NCBI RefSeq assembly: GCF_004155535.1
Contig: NZ_RYUH01000010.1
Coordinates: 1 to 64,000 of the forward strand
Reading direction: 5' to 3'
DNA from: Bifidobacterium pseudolongum subsp. globosum
Lineage (GTDB): Bacteria > Actinomycetota > Actinomycetes > Actinomycetales > Bifidobacteriaceae
DNA length: 64,000 bases
This document shows positions 18,210-27,283 of this stretch, piece after piece. The notes beneath the pieces were generated by a model. That model saw only the letters and a list, made by a program, of their open reading frames with translations, did no database searches and was not told the DNA's origin. The translations under genes and the position numbers were made by a program. Positions within the stretch are counted from its first letter, which is position 1; each line of letters starts with the position of its first letter.

Positions 18210-19762
18210 CGCAGTGCAGTGTGGCCAATCTGGAGTGGGGCGAGACCTGGCCCTCGCGTGAACAGTTCCAGACACTGGCCGATGAAGGCTACCGCATCAT
18301 CCCCATCGTGCGCCGCCTGCTTGCCGATTCGATCACGCCCGTCGGATTCTACGAGCGTCTGGCGAACGGAAGATCCGGCACTTTCATCCTCGAATCCGCG
18401 GAATACGGAGGATCATGGAGCCGCTACAGCTTCATCGGCGTCAATGCGATGGCGCAGTTGCGCTCAGATGGAGGCCAAGCGAGCTGGCTTGGCACCGTGC
18501 CCGTGGGCGTGCCCACCCATGGTGATGTCATCGACGTGGCCCGTGCCACGCTCGAAGTGCTCAAGGCGCCACATGTCGAAGGACTGCCCAACCTCACCAG
18601 TGGATTGGTGGGCACCGTCGGGTGGGACGCGATCCGGCATTGGGAGCCCACGTTGCGTGCCACGGCGCCAGACGAGACGGGGCAGAGCGAGCTCGTGCTC
18701 GCGTTGGCGACCGACATCGCCGTCGTCGACCACGTCTCCGGTTCCGTGTGGCTCATCGCGAACGCCGTGAATGTGAACGACAAGCCCACCCGTGCCAACG
18801 AGGCGTACCGGGCCGCGGTCGCCCGCCTCGACACGATGGAGCGCGACGCCGCGACACCGACGCCAGGAGAATTCCGCGTCAACGTGCGCGACACTTCCAT
18901 GCCCCAGCCTCAATTGCGCTTCCGCACCGCGAAGCAGGTGTATGAACAGGCGGTCGAGCGGTCGCGCCAGCACATCATCGACGGCGACGTGTTCCAGGTG
19001 GTGATCTCGCAGCGCCTCGACATCGATTCGCCGGCGGACCCGTTCGACGTCTACCGCGTGCTGCGCACGCTCAACCCCAGCCCGTACATGTATTTCATGG
19101 CCCTCACCGACGCGCAGGGCCGTGATTTCAACGTCATCGGATCAAGCCCCGAAACGCTTATCAAAGTCGACGACGGGCAGGCGATGACCTTCCCGATCGC
19201 CGGGTCACGCCCGCGCGGCGCCACACCCGAGGAAGACGAGTTGTTGGCGAAGGAATTGCTCGCCGACCCCAAGGAGACGAGTGAACATGTGATGCTCGTC
19301 GACCTGTCGCGCAACGACCTGAGCCGGGTGTGTCTGCCGCAGACCGTCGAAGTCGTCTCATTCATGGACATCAAACGGTTCAGCCACATCATGCACATCT
19401 GCTCGACGGTCACCGGAACGATCGATCCGGCGCTGTCCACGTTCGACGTGTTCACGTCCGCGTTCCCCGCGGGTACGTTGTCCGGGGCTCCCAAGCCGCG
19501 CGCGGTGGAGATCATCGATGAGCTCGAGCCAGCCGACCGTGGCATCTATGGCGGTACGATCGGCTACTTTGATTTCTCCGGCAACATGGATATGGCGATC
19601 GCGATCCGCACCGCGTTCATCCGTGACCATGAGGCCAGCGTGCAGGCCGGTGCAGGGCTTGTGCTTGACTCGGTGCCCGCCACGGAATGGCAGGAGACGC
19701 GCAACAAGGCCGAGGCGAGCGTGGAAGCCATCCAGATCGCGGCCCAGCTCAAGCGACTGTAA
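18206..19762 (+). CDS. trpE: Anthranilate synthase component I
   Basis: TrpE makes anthranilate from chorismate and glutamine-derived ammonia, the first committed step of tryptophan synthesis. The 518-residue length is standard. [14 protein letters not shown] near residue 60 holds the tryptophan-feedback region, and [35 protein letters not shown] and YGGTIGY are the chorismate-binding motifs. It starts inside the last codons of hisI, so the two are translationally coupled. No trpG or trpD lies nearby. A hairpin follows the stop codon. Confidence 0.97.
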   Translation: MTQCSVANLEWGETWPSREQFQTLADEGYRIIPIVRRLLADSITPVGFYERLANGRSGTFILESAEYGGSWSRYSFIGVNAMAQLRSDGGQASWLGTVPVGVPTHGDVIDVARATLEVLKAPHVEGLPNLTSGLVGTVGWDAIRHWEPTLRATAPDETGQSELVLALATDIAVVDHVSGSVWLIANAVNVNDKPTRANEAYRAAVARLDTMERDAATPTPGEFRVNVRDTSMPQPQLRFRTAKQVYEQAVERSRQHIIDGDVFQVVISQRLDIDSPADPFDVYRVLRTLNPSPYMYFMALTDAQGRDFNVIGSSPETLIKVDDGQAMTFPIAGSRPRGATPEEDELLAKELLADPKETSEHVMLVDLSRNDLSRVCLPQTVEVVSFMDIKRFSHIMHICSTVTGTIDPALSTFDVFTSAFPAGTLSGAPKPRAVEIIDELEPADRGIYGGTIGYFDFSGNMDMAIAIRTAFIRDHEASVQAGAGLVLDSVPATEWQETRNKAEASVEAIQIAAQLKRL

Positions 19763-19780
19763 TCGCGCACGCGTATACGA

Positions 19781-19817
19781 CAGCAGCCCGCAGAACGTCA
19801 TGTTCCGCGGGCTGCTG
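19781..19817. terminator. Hairpin between trpE and a convergent small gene
   Basis: CAGCAGCCCGC pairs with GCGGGCTGCTG (11 bp), with an inner GAAC/GTTC stem and a short loop. Placed between convergent genes, it can serve both. Confidence 0.7.
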
Positions 19818-19841
19818 CGTGGTGTGGGGATGGGCGCTGAA

Positions 19842-19991
19842 CTACTCGGCTTTGTCCTCATGGTCCTTCTTCATTTCGTCGAGCTTGGCCTCTGCCTTGC
19901 CCTTGAGCTCTCCGGCCTTCATCTTGATTTCGTCGGCCTTGACTTCTGCCTTGCCCTTGAGTTCACCGATTTTTTCTGCCATATCAGCCAT
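19842..19991 (-). CDS. Small charged helical protein (49 residues), CsbD-like repeats
   Basis: This short gene encodes a 49-residue protein made almost entirely of Lys, Glu, Ala, Asp and Met. GELKGKAE occurs twice, 18 residues apart, giving a two-repeat amphipathic helix. The pattern is loosely like CsbD or LEA-type stress proteins, without a firm family match. The ATG at 19991 is preceded by AAAGGAG seven bases upstream, which strongly supports translation. It shares start sequence (MAD...EK) and spacing of its ribosome-binding site (GGAGCC) with the 104-residue gene upstream, so the two are likely relatives. Both lie on the opposite strand inside the his/trp gene block. Confidence 0.7.
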   Translation of the reverse strand: MADMAEKIGELKGKAEVKADEIKMKAGELKGKAEAKLDEMKKDHEDKAE

Positions 19992-20140
19992 GATAGGCTC
20001 CTTTCGTGGTTGCCGCCGTTTGTGCGGCTCATCCCATTACACCATGCGCGGCGAGCGCGCCGTACCGGATTCCTCGTGTGGGTGAATGCCGGCCGGCCCT
20101 TGAGGTGTGCTATGAGGGTGCCTTGGCGCTATGGCATAAG

Positions 20141-20177
20141 GATGGGGCTGCGATCTAATCGAATCGCAGCCCCCATC
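20141..20177 (-). terminator. Hairpin after the 104-residue charged-protein gene
   Basis: GATGGGGCTGCGAT pairs with ATCGCAGCCCC-CATC, one bulged C, around an 8-nt loop. It separates the two small minus-strand genes, so each probably has its own promoter. Confidence 0.6.
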
Positions 20178-20209
20178 ACACAGGCTATGCCTGAAGCCAA
20201 GCAGGCGAA

Positions 20210-20524
20210 TCAGTCATCGAGGTCCAGCTGACGGCCGAAACGCTCGTTGAGCTCCACCTGATCCTCGGTGGCCTTGGCTTCCAGATCGGCTGCCTTGCCG
20301 GCCGCCTTGTCCTTCTTGTCGTCGGCCTTGTCGGTGATCTTCTTGAGCTTCTTCTCGGGGTCGCCGGCGGCTTCGCGGATCTTGTTGTCTTCCTTGGCGA
20401 TTTCCTTGGCCGCATGCTCTTCGGCGCGCTCGGCGCGCTTCTCGTCACGGTTCGCTTCATGTTCCTCGTGACGTTCTTCCATGTGGTCCTTGAACTCTTC
20501 GAACTTTTCCTTGATATCTGCCAT
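20210..20524 (-). CDS. Small highly charged coiled-coil-like protein (104 residues)
   Basis: The product has no hydrophobic core: it is Glu, Lys, Ala, Asp and Arg with few other residues, so it should form a long helix or remain disordered. ERHEEHEANRDEKRAERAEE (residues 17-36) and DKADDKKDKAAGKAADLEAK (65-84) show the pattern. I do not recognise a named family; late-embryogenesis-abundant-like stress proteins are the nearest guess. The start (MADIKEKFEEF) resembles that of the 49-residue gene downstream. ATAGGAG lies seven to eight bases before the ATG at 20524. Its promoter must lie in the 225 bp shared with trpCB. Confidence 0.75.
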   Translation of the reverse strand: MADIKEKFEEFKDHMEERHEEHEANRDEKRAERAEEHAAKEIAKEDNKIREAAGDPEKKLKKITDKADDKKDKAAGKAADLEAKATEDQVELNERFGRQLDLDD

Positions 20525-20749
20525 AACCGGCTCCTATCTACAAATGAATGCTACGTATTCATTAGACCACGTTTCGCATCGGTCCCCGGGTTTTTCGCCC
20601 TATAGGGAAAAACGGCGCGTCCGCATCCATGCCTCGCCCGGGTGCGGTACCGCCCCCCCCCACGGCTCACCATGCAAGACGGCGCTTCAGAGGTGTAACC
20701 CGCTTGCTTTACAGTTACGCATGTCGGCAAACTCATTGAAGGAGGACCA
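20525..20749. promoter_or_regulatory. Divergent promoter region with a 9-C run
   Basis: The 225-bp gap separates the charged-protein gene (minus) from trpCB (plus). It contains an uninterrupted run of nine cytosines at 20653-20661 and the strong AAGGAGG site at 20739-20745 for trpCB. I see no attenuator with tandem Trp codons and no T-box. Confidence 0.4.
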
Positions 20750-22834
20750 TTGTCTGTGCTTGACGAACTGGTAGCGGGCGCGCTGGAAGACCAGCAGGCC
20801 CGTGCACGCGAAACGTCACTGGATGAGCTGAAGGCCATGGCGGCCCAGGCTCCCGCCCCCCGTGACGCCAAGCGATGGCTCAGGCACGATGACGGCATTC
20901 CGGTGATCGCGGAGATCAAACGTGCATCCCCGTCGAAAGGCCACCTCACCGACATCCAGCATCCGGGGGAGCTTGCGGCCGAATATGCCGCCGGCGGCGC
21001 GTCCGCGATTTCCGTGCTCACCGAAGGACGTCGGTTCCTCGGCTCGCTCGCCGATCTCGACGAGGTTCGTGCGGCCGTCGACATCCCGGTGCTACGCAAG
21101 GATTTCATCACCACCGACTACCAGATCTGGGAGGCGCGTGCACACGGCGCCGACCTGGTGCTGCTCATCGTCGCCGCGCTCGGCGATGACGAACTGGCGC
21201 ATCTGCTCGCACTGACGCACGAGCTCGGCATGACCGCCCTCGTAGAGACGCATACGCGCGAAGAGATCGACCGTGCGATAGCGGCCGGTGCACAGGTGAT
21301 CGGCATCAACGCGCGCAACCTGAAGAATCTCAGGGTAGATGTGGGCACATACCGCGAACTCGCGCACAATCTGCCCGATGATGTGATCAAGGTGGCGGAA
21401 TCCGGCGTGTTCGGCGAAGTCGAAGTGCAGGACTACGGGCGTGCCGGTGCGGACGCCGTCCTCGTGGGCGAGGGCGTGGCCACGGCGCACGACCATGAAC
21501 TCGCAGTACAACGTCTAGTAAAGGCAGGAGCAACAGTGAAAGCTTCGGAACAGACCCCGCTGAGCACGCACGAAGGGCCGTACTTCGGCGAATACGGCGG
21601 CCGGTATGTGCCGGAGGCGCTCGTCAGCGCCCTCGACGAACTCGAGCGTGTATACGCGCAGGCCAAGGCCGACCCAGAATTCCACAAGGAGCTCGCCCGT
21701 CTCAACCAGCAGTATGTCGGGCGTCCATCGCCGCTCACCGAAGCGCCGCGCTTCGCCGAGCGCATCAAAGAACGTACCGGCTTGGACGCGCGCGTCTTCC
21801 TCAAGCGTGAGGACCTCAACCATACCGGCGCGCACAAGATCAACAACGCGATCGGGCAGGCGCTGCTCGTCAAGCGCATGGGCAAGACGCGCGTCATCGC
21901 CGAGACCGGCGCGGGGCAGCATGGTGTGGCCACCGCCACCGTGTGCGCGATGATGGGGCTCAAGTGCCGCATCTACATGGGACAGATCGACGCGCGCCGC
22001 CAAGCGCTCAATGTGGCCCGCATGCGCATGCTCGGCGCCGAGGTCGTGGAGGTCACCCTCGGCGACCGGATCCTCAAGGACGCGATCAACGAGGCATTGC
22101 GCGACTGGGTCACCAATGTGAAAGATACCCATTACCTGCTCGGCACCGTGGCCGGACCACATCCGTTCCCCGCGATGGTGCGCGACTTCCAGAAGATCAT
22201 CGGCGAGGAGGCCAAGGAGCAGCTGCAGGAATGGTACGGCATCGACCATCCCGACGCGATCTGCGCATGCGTGGGCGGCGGATCAAACGCGATCGGCATC
22301 ATGAACGCGTTCCTCGACGACGACCGGGTGAACCTGTACGGGTTCGAAGCCGGCGGAGAGGGCCCCGAATCCGGGCGCCACGCGATCCGGTTTGCGCCGG
22401 GCACAGGCGAGCTCGGCATGTTCCAAGGCGCCAAGAGCTACCTGCTGGAGAATTCCGAAGGCCAGACGCTTGACACCTATTCCATCTCCGCCGGCCTCGA
22501 CTACGCGTCCGTCGGCCCCGAGCACGCGTGGCTCAAGGACATCGGCCGCGTGACCTATTCCTGGGCCACCGACGGCGAGGCGATGAGCGCGTTCAAGGAC
22601 CTGTGCGAGACCGAGGGCATCATCCCCGCTATCGAAAGCTCGCATGCCATCGCCGGCGCCTACAAGGCGGCGCTCGACCTCAAGGCCAAGGGCTACGAGC
22701 ACCCGGTGATGATCATCAACGTCTCGGGCCGCGGCGACAAAGACATGAACACGGCCGGCAAATGGTTCGGCTATCTGACCGATGAACAGAGCAAGGCACT
22801 CGAAGCGAACGGAGCACAGGGCAACAATGCGTGA
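20750..22834 (+). CDS. trpCB: TrpC-TrpB fusion: indole-3-glycerol phosphate synthase / tryptophan synthase beta
   Basis: One 694-residue chain carries two enzymes. Residues 1 to about 260 are Trp[31 protein letters not shown] and VAESGVFG, forming indole-3-glycerol phosphate. Residues about 272-694 are Trp[13 protein letters not shown], then [10 protein letters not shown] with the PLP lysine, ETGAGQHG, and [10 protein letters not shown] for PLP phosphate. TrpB joins indole and serine, with TrpA as partner. The start is TTG at 20750, five bases after AAGGAGG; a later GTG at 20756 is possible. The open frame runs through the junction with no stop. trpA overlaps its last codons by 8 bases. Confidence 0.95.
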   Translation: MSVLDELVAGALEDQQARARETSLDELKAMAAQAPAPRDAKRWLRHDDGIPVIAEIKRASPSKGHLTDIQHPGELAAEYAAGGASAISVLTEGRRFLGSLADLDEVRAAVDIPVLRKDFITTDYQIWEARAHGADLVLLIVAALGDDELAHLLALTHELGMTALVETHTREEIDRAIAAGAQVIGINARNLKNLRVDVGTYRELAHNLPDDVIKVAESGVFGEVEVQDYGRAGADAVLVGEGVATAHDHELAVQRLVKAGATVKASEQTPLSTHEGPYFGEYGGRYVPEALVSALDELERVYAQAKADPEFHKELARLNQQYVGRPSPLTEAPRFAERIKERTGLDARVFLKREDLNHTGAHKINNAIGQALLVKRMGKTRVIAETGAGQHGVATATVCAMMGLKCRIYMGQIDARRQALNVARMRMLGAEVVEVTLGDRILKDAINEALRDWVTNVKDTHYLLGTVAGPHPFPAMVRDFQKIIGEEAKEQLQEWYGIDHPDAICACVGGGSNAIGIMNAFLDDDRVNLYGFEAGGEGPESGRHAIRFAPGTGELGMFQGAKSYLLENSEGQTLDTYSISAGLDYASVGPEHAWLKDIGRVTYSWATDGEAMSAFKDLCETEGIIPAIESSHAIAGAYKAALDLKAKGYEHPVMIINVSGRGDKDMNTAGKWFGYLTDEQSKALEANGAQGNNA

Positions 22835-23723
22835 ATTCAACGAGACGATCATCGAAGTGGAACAGGACGGCACCCCCTCGGGCCAGCCGCTGGGCATTAG
22901 CCATGCGCCGAGCCGTTGCGGCGAGCTCTTCGCCCGCTACAAAGAGCGCAACATGCCCGCCTTCATCGGCTATCTGCCCTTTGGATTCCCCGACACGGAG
23001 CTGTCGCTTGAGGCCTTCCGCACTATGGTCGACAACGGCGTGGATATCGTGGAGATCGGCCTGCCGTATTCCGACCCGGTCATGGACGGCCCGGTGATCC
23101 AGGCGGCCAGCCAGATTGCGCTGCGCAACGGCGAGCGTATCGCCGACGTGTTCCGCGCCGTGGAGACGGTGGCCAATGCCGGGGGCATCCCGCTCATCAT
23201 GAGCTATTGGAACCTCATCTTCCATTACGGTGTGGAACGTTTCGCCGCTGATTTCGCGAATGCGGGCGGCGCGGGCCTCATCACGCCCGACCTGATTCCG
23301 GACGAGGCGGGGGAGTGGATCGAGGCGTCCGACCGCCATGGGCTCGACCGCATCTTCCTCGTATCGCCCGATTCCACCGACGAGCGCCTGCGCATCGTCG
23401 TGAAGAACGCGCGCGGGTTCGTCTACGCGGCATCACGCATGGGTGTGACCGGCGAGCGCGATACGATCAACGCGTCGCCGGAGCGTCTTGTGGCGCGTGC
23501 CCGTGCAGCCGGTGCGCAGAACGTGTGCGTCGGCATCGGCGTTTCCACCCCGCAACAGGGTGCGACCGTCGGCCAATACGCCGATGGCGTCATCGTGGGA
23601 TCGGCCCTCGTGCACACGCTGCTCGATGACCAAGGCGATGTCAAGGATCCGGTACAGGGCATGGGCGCGCTGGCGAACACGACCGCCTCCCTGGCCGAAG
23701 CCATCCATCACTGCAGGCTGTAA
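22827..23723 (+). CDS. trpA: Tryptophan synthase alpha subunit
   Basis: TrpA cleaves indole-3-glycerol phosphate and passes indole through a tunnel to TrpB, here the C-terminal half of the fusion protein. The 298-residue barrel has [11 protein letters not shown], the catalytic [15 protein letters not shown] (Glu and Asp), and [13 protein letters not shown] near residue 195. The ATG at 22827 lies inside trpCB, 8 bases before its stop, so translation is coupled. About 45 N-terminal residues precede the barrel, a little more than in E. coli. A long hairpin follows. Confidence 0.96.
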   Translation: MREFNETIIEVEQDGTPSGQPLGISHAPSRCGELFARYKERNMPAFIGYLPFGFPDTELSLEAFRTMVDNGVDIVEIGLPYSDPVMDGPVIQAASQIALRNGERIADVFRAVETVANAGGIPLIMSYWNLIFHYGVERFAADFANAGGAGLITPDLIPDEAGEWIEASDRHGLDRIFLVSPDSTDERLRIVVKNARGFVYAASRMGVTGERDTINASPERLVARARAAGAQNVCVGIGVSTPQQGATVGQYADGVIVGSALVHTLLDDQGDVKDPVQGMGALANTTASLAEAIHHCRL

Positions 23724-23729
23724 TGCTTC

Positions 23730-23769
23730 TTGGGCGGGGCGCTACACCGTGGTGTGGCGCCCCGCCCAA
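23730..23769 (+). terminator. Terminator hairpin after trpA
   Basis: A 19-bp stem with one T-G wobble and a two-base loop (TTGGGCGGGGCGC and partner) starts six bases after the trpA stop codon. Confidence 0.75.
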
Positions 23770-23785
23770 TATCGTTTGCGGTCGC

Positions 23786-23791
23786 TACCAT
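23786..23791 (+). promoter_or_regulatory. -10-like TACCAT placed 8 nt before the lgt ATG
   Basis: TACCAT is followed by CGGGCAGT and ATG at 23800; no ribosome-binding site is visible, which fits leaderless translation. This is the weakest match of the set. Confidence 0.3.
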
Positions 23792-23799
23792 CGGGCAGT

Positions 23800-24735
23800 A
23801 TGAACCTCGCCTATATACCGTCGCCGACGATTTCCCAGTTCCAGATCGGTCCCGTGACGATTCACATCTACGCCCTCACCATGCTCATCGGCATCATCGC
23901 CGCGGTATGGATCACCAGCATCCGTTGGAAGCGCTACGGTGGCACATTCGACCAGATCCTCGACACGTCGTTGGTCGCGGTGCCGTGTGGCATCATCGGC
24001 GCGCGCCTGTACCACATCATCACCACGCCGGAACGCTTCTTCGGCCCCAATGGCGACTGGGTGGAGATGTTCCGCATCTGGAACGGCGGACTTGGCATCT
24101 GGGGTGCGATCGTGCTCGGCGCCCTTGGCGCGTGGGCGTGGATGCGGCACAAACATTACCCGATGGCATTGCTCGCCGACGCCATCGCTCCGGCGTTGCT
24201 TGTGGCCCAGGCCATCGGCCGCTTGGGCAACTGGTTCAACCAGGAGCTGTATGGCAAGCCGACGACGCTGCCATGGGGATTGAAGCTCAACACGCAGGGC
24301 TCGGCCATCGGCAACAGCGAACAATGCTACGACGGCGCCACATGCCCCACCGGCACGCTGTTCCACCCCACGTTCCTGTACGAGATGGTCTGGAATCTCA
24401 TCGGTGCCGCGCTCATCATCTGGATCGGGCGCAAGACCGTGCAACTGCTCAAGGCCGGATCGCTGTTCGCGCTGTATATGATCTGGTATACGGCGGGCCG
24501 CACCTGGATCGAGATGCTGCGCATCGATTTCTCGCACGAGATGCTCGGTCTGCGCGTCAATGTCTGGGTCTCGATCTGCGTGTTCATCGCCAGCGTCATC
24601 GCGTTCATCGTCATCCAACGGGTGGGGCAGCCCACGCCTTTGCTCGCCGAGCGACTGCGCACATCCACCGAGCTCGAGGCCCGTGAGCTCCTCGAACGGG
24701 AGCAGGCGCGCAAGGCCAAGCCTTCGCGGAACTGA
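23800..24735 (+). CDS. lgt: Prolipoprotein diacylglyceryl transferase
   Basis: Lgt moves diacylglycerol from phosphatidylglycerol to the lipobox cysteine of prolipoproteins, including the three lipoprotein-like products of this window. The 311-residue protein has seven membrane spans and the family signature GRLGNWFNQELYGKPT near residue 145, with the essential Arg and Asn. Its last 40 residues are a charged cytosolic tail. The ATG at 23800 gives the conserved start MNLAYIPSPTISQFQIGP. It follows trpA as in other actinobacteria but behind a terminator, so it has its own promoter. Confidence 0.95.
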   Translation: MNLAYIPSPTISQFQIGPVTIHIYALTMLIGIIAAVWITSIRWKRYGGTFDQILDTSLVAVPCGIIGARLYHIITTPERFFGPNGDWVEMFRIWNGGLGIWGAIVLGALGAWAWMRHKHYPMALLADAIAPALLVAQAIGRLGNWFNQELYGKPTTLPWGLKLNTQGSAIGNSEQCYDGATCPTGTLFHPTFLYEMVWNLIGAALIIWIGRKTVQLLKAGSLFALYMIWYTAGRTWIEMLRIDFSHEMLGLRVNVWVSICVFIASVIAFIVIQRVGQPTPLLAERLRTSTELEARELLEREQARKAKPSRN

Positions 24736-24755
24736 CGTTCGTCGCCAAGCCAATT

Positions 24756-24761
24756 TAGAAT
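24756..24761 (+). promoter_or_regulatory. -10 box TAGAAT placed 7 nt before the rpe ATG
   Basis: TAGAAT is followed by GGAAACC and ATG at 24769. The earlier ATG at 24760 overlaps the box itself and so cannot be on the transcript. A leaderless mRNA is likely. Confidence 0.5.
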
Positions 24762-24768
24762 GGAAACC

Positions 24769-25434
24769 ATGGAAATTCAAATCGCACCAAGCATCCTATC
24801 CGCGGATTTCTGCAATCTTGAGCGGGACCTCGAAAAGATCTCCAATGCCGACATGGTTCACGTGGACGTGATGGACCACCATTTCGTGCCGAATCTGACC
24901 ATCGGCGAGCCCGTCGTCAAGCGCATCTGCGAAGTCACCGACCTGCCGGTCGACGTGCATCTGATGATCGAGGATCCGGACCGTTGGGCGCCCGGGTACG
25001 CTGAGCGCGGTGCGCATTCCGTCACCTTCCACATGGGAGCCACCCACGCCCCGGTGCGTCTGGCCCGCCAGCTGCACGACATGGGTTGTGAAGCATGGTT
25101 CGCGGTGCGTCCGGCCGAACCGGTCGAGCCGATCTTCGACATCCTCGAGGAGTTCGATACGATTCTCATCATGACGGTCGAGCCGGGCTTCGGCGGCCAG
25201 AAGTTCCTCGCCAACCAGATGGCCAAGGTGCGCCGTCTGCGTGACGAGATCACCCGCCGTGGCCTCAAGACCAACATTCAGGTCGACGGCGGCGTCAGCC
25301 CCACGACCGCGCCGATCGTGGCCGAAGCGGGCGCCAACATCCTCGTGGCCGGTTCCGCCGTATATGGCGCTGACGACCCGGCGGCGGCCATCAACCAGAT
25401 TCGCGACGCGGCTGCAGCCGCCTACCGCGACTGA
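24769..25434 (+). CDS. rpe: Ribulose-phosphate 3-epimerase
   Basis: It interconverts ribulose 5-phosphate and xylulose 5-phosphate; xylulose 5-phosphate is the substrate of the bifidobacterial phosphoketolase pathway. The 221-residue barrel starts with [12 protein letters not shown], holds the metal motifs [12 protein letters not shown] and VDVHLMIE, and then [12 protein letters not shown] and VDGGVSPTT for phosphate. I use ATG 24769 because the alignable part starts there and TAGAAT sits just upstream. It is followed by hisE after 52 bases, probably in one unit. Confidence 0.95.
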   Translation: MEIQIAPSILSADFCNLERDLEKISNADMVHVDVMDHHFVPNLTIGEPVVKRICEVTDLPVDVHLMIEDPDRWAPGYAERGAHSVTFHMGATHAPVRLARQLHDMGCEAWFAVRPAEPVEPIFDILEEFDTILIMTVEPGFGGQKFLANQMAKVRRLRDEITRRGLKTNIQVDGGVSPTTAPIVAEAGANILVAGSAVYGADDPAAAINQIRDAAAAAYRD

Positions 25435-25486
25435 CCGCACACACACCGAATCAGCCCCATTGTCGGAAAGAGAGCATCACCACACC

Positions 25487-25750
25487 ATGAAGACGTTTGA
25501 ATCGCTGTTCGAAGAGCTCAGCGCCAAGGCCGCCGCAGGCACCGAAGGGTCCAAGACCGTCGACGAGCTTGCCAAGGGCACGCATTTCATTGGCAAGAAA
25601 ATCATCGAAGAGGCCGGTGAGACCTGGATCGCCGCCGAATACGAAGGCGCGGACCGCACCGCGGAAGAGATGAGCCAGCTGCTGTACCATGTGCAGGTCA
25701 TGATGATCGACCGCGGCATCACGCTCGAAGACATTTACAAGAATCTGTGA
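25487..25750 (+). CDS. hisE: Phosphoribosyl-ATP pyrophosphatase
   Basis: HisE removes pyrophosphate from phosphoribosyl-ATP, the second step of histidine synthesis, just before HisI. The 87-residue all-alpha protein carries the MazG-like metal motif: [17 protein letters not shown] and the later [14 protein letters not shown]. The ATG at 25487 gives the normal family length; GGAAAGAGAG lies upstream. hisG follows 67 bases downstream, so the first two steps of the pathway are encoded together here while hisF-hisI lie 8 kb upstream. Confidence 0.95.
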   Translation: MKTFESLFEELSAKAAAGTEGSKTVDELAKGTHFIGKKIIEEAGETWIAAEYEGADRTAEEMSQLLYHVQVMMIDRGITLEDIYKNL

Positions 25751-25817
25751 GGACGGCGCCCGCGAGGGCGCCTTGCCGTTGCGGCCACCTGCACGGCACA
25801 ACATCTGGAGGAACACC

Positions 25818-26669
25818 ATGCTGCGAATCGCAGTACCCAACAAAGGCATGCTCTCCGAACCGGCATGGACCATGCTTTCCGAAGCCGGATACCGTCTGCG
25901 GAGCAACCCACGCCAACTTGTTGTGGAAGACCCCGACAACGATGTGGAGCTGTTCTACCTGCGTCCGCTCGACATCGCCGTGTATGTGGGACGCGGCACC
26001 ATCGATGTCGGCATCACCGGCCACGACCTGCTGCTGAACTCGGGCACCGACGCCGAAGAGGTGATGGACCTGGGGTTCGGCGCCTCGACGTTCCGGTTCG
26101 CTGCGCCCCAAGACTCGGATATCCGTGAGCTCGCCGACATCCAAGGCAAGCGCGTGGCGACATCGTTCGACAAGCTCGTGCACGACTATCTCGTGGAGCA
26201 GGGCATCGAAGCCGAGACGATCCATCTGGATGGTGCGGTGGAGTCCTCGGTGCAGCTTGGCGTGGCCGACCTCATCGCCGATGTGGTGTCGACCGGCACC
26301 ACGCTGCGTAATGCGGGCCTTCGCATCTTCGCCGACCCGATTGTGCATTCCGAAGCGGTGTTGATCCGTTCCCCGCGCTTGGACGCCCAGGACGAGAGGC
26401 TCATCCGCCTGTCGCGCCGCCTGCAGGGTGTGCTCACCGCCAAGCGGTATGTGTTGATGGACTTCGATATCCCGGTCGAGAAGGTCTCGGCAGCCGTCTC
26501 GGTCACGCCTGGATTCGAAAGCCCCACGATTTCCCCATTGCACGACAAGCAGTGGTCCGCCGTGCGTGTCATGGTGCCCAAGGCGCAGGTCAATCAGGTC
26601 ATGGACCAACTGTACGAGGTCGGAGCGCGGGGCATCATCGTCACGGCGATCCAGGCGTCGCGCATGTAG
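25818..26669 (+). CDS. hisG: ATP phosphoribosyltransferase, long (regulatory) form
   Basis: HisG joins ATP and PRPP in the first, feedback-inhibited step of histidine synthesis. At 283 residues it is the long form with a C-terminal ACT-like histidine-binding domain (about 212-283: [15 protein letters not shown] to the end), so no HisZ is needed. [11 protein letters not shown] is the start of domain [14 protein letters not shown] is the PRPP loop. ATG at 25818 follows CTGGAGG. It closes the hisE-hisG pair. Confidence 0.96.
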   Translation: MLRIAVPNKGMLSEPAWTMLSEAGYRLRSNPRQLVVEDPDNDVELFYLRPLDIAVYVGRGTIDVGITGHDLLLNSGTDAEEVMDLGFGASTFRFAAPQDSDIRELADIQGKRVATSFDKLVHDYLVEQGIEAETIHLDGAVESSVQLGVADLIADVVSTGTTLRNAGLRIFADPIVHSEAVLIRSPRLDAQDERLIRLSRRLQGVLTAKRYVLMDFDIPVEKVSAAVSVTPGFESPTISPLHDKQWSAVRVMVPKAQVNQVMDQLYEVGARGIIVTAIQASRM

Positions 26670-26680
26670 GTCGTGGTTGC

Positions 26681-27280
26681 ATGGCCTCTGAAGACAGCAA
26701 ATACAGCCCGGAAGCCCGCGATGTGATCTTCACGGTGCCCAACGCGATCAGCGCGCTGCGCATCATCTCCATCCCGTTCATCGCATGGCTCATCGCCGAA
26801 CACCGCATGGTGGGGGCACTGATCCTGCTCGCCATCTCGTCGGCGTCCGACGGCGTCGACGGACTCATCGCGCGCAAATGCAACCAAGTGAGCAAGATTG
26901 GGCAGATCCTCGATCCGATCGCCGATCGTCTGCTCATCCTGTGCAGCATCCTCGCGCTTGCCGTGTGCAATGTGGTGCCATGGTGGATGGTTGTGCTTGT
27001 GATTGCGCGCGACGTGGTCATGGGCCTCCTCACCCTTGCCTTGGCCCAGCATGATTATGGTCCGCTGCCGGTGCATTTCGTCGGCAAGACGGGCACGGCG
27101 GTGCTGCTCATCTCGATCGTCGGCCTGATGGTGGCCGACATCGACCGGTCGTTCATGCCTTTCAACTGGCTGCACTTGGCCGCCATCGCCTGCGCCATTT
27201 GGGGCATTGGTCTATATTGGCTTGCAGGCGCGCTGTATCTGCGCCAAGGAATATCGTTGCTTCGCAAGGATCGAGAATAA
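26681..27280 (+). CDS. pgsA: CDP-alcohol phosphatidyltransferase (PgsA, phosphatidylglycerophosphate synthase type)
   Basis: It would join CDP-diacylglycerol with glycerol 3-phosphate to make phosphatidylglycerophosphate, the route to phosphatidylglycerol used by Lgt. The 199-residue membrane protein has the full CDP-alcohol motif: DGVDGLIARKCNQ followed by GQILDPIADR (D-x2-DG-x2-AR-x8-G-x3-D-x3-D). About five or six membrane spans are visible. ATG at 26681 lies 11 bases after hisG. As I recall, the same gene stands at this place (Rv1822, pgsA2) before the DUF881 cluster in mycobacteria. A second, distinct family member lies at 55381. Confidence 0.9.
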   Translation: MASEDSKYSPEARDVIFTVPNAISALRIISIPFIAWLIAEHRMVGALILLAISSASDGVDGLIARKCNQVSKIGQILDPIADRLLILCSILALAVCNVVPWWMVVLVIARDVVMGLLTLALAQHDYGPLPVHFVGKTGTAVLLISIVGLMVADIDRSFMPFNWLHLAAIACAIWGIGLYWLAGALYLRQGISLLRKDRE

Positions 27281-27283
27281 CCA

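Noticed and set aside
20525..20749. Tryptophan attenuator or T-box before trpCB
   Set aside because: No leader peptide with tandem Trp codons and no T-box sequence was seen.
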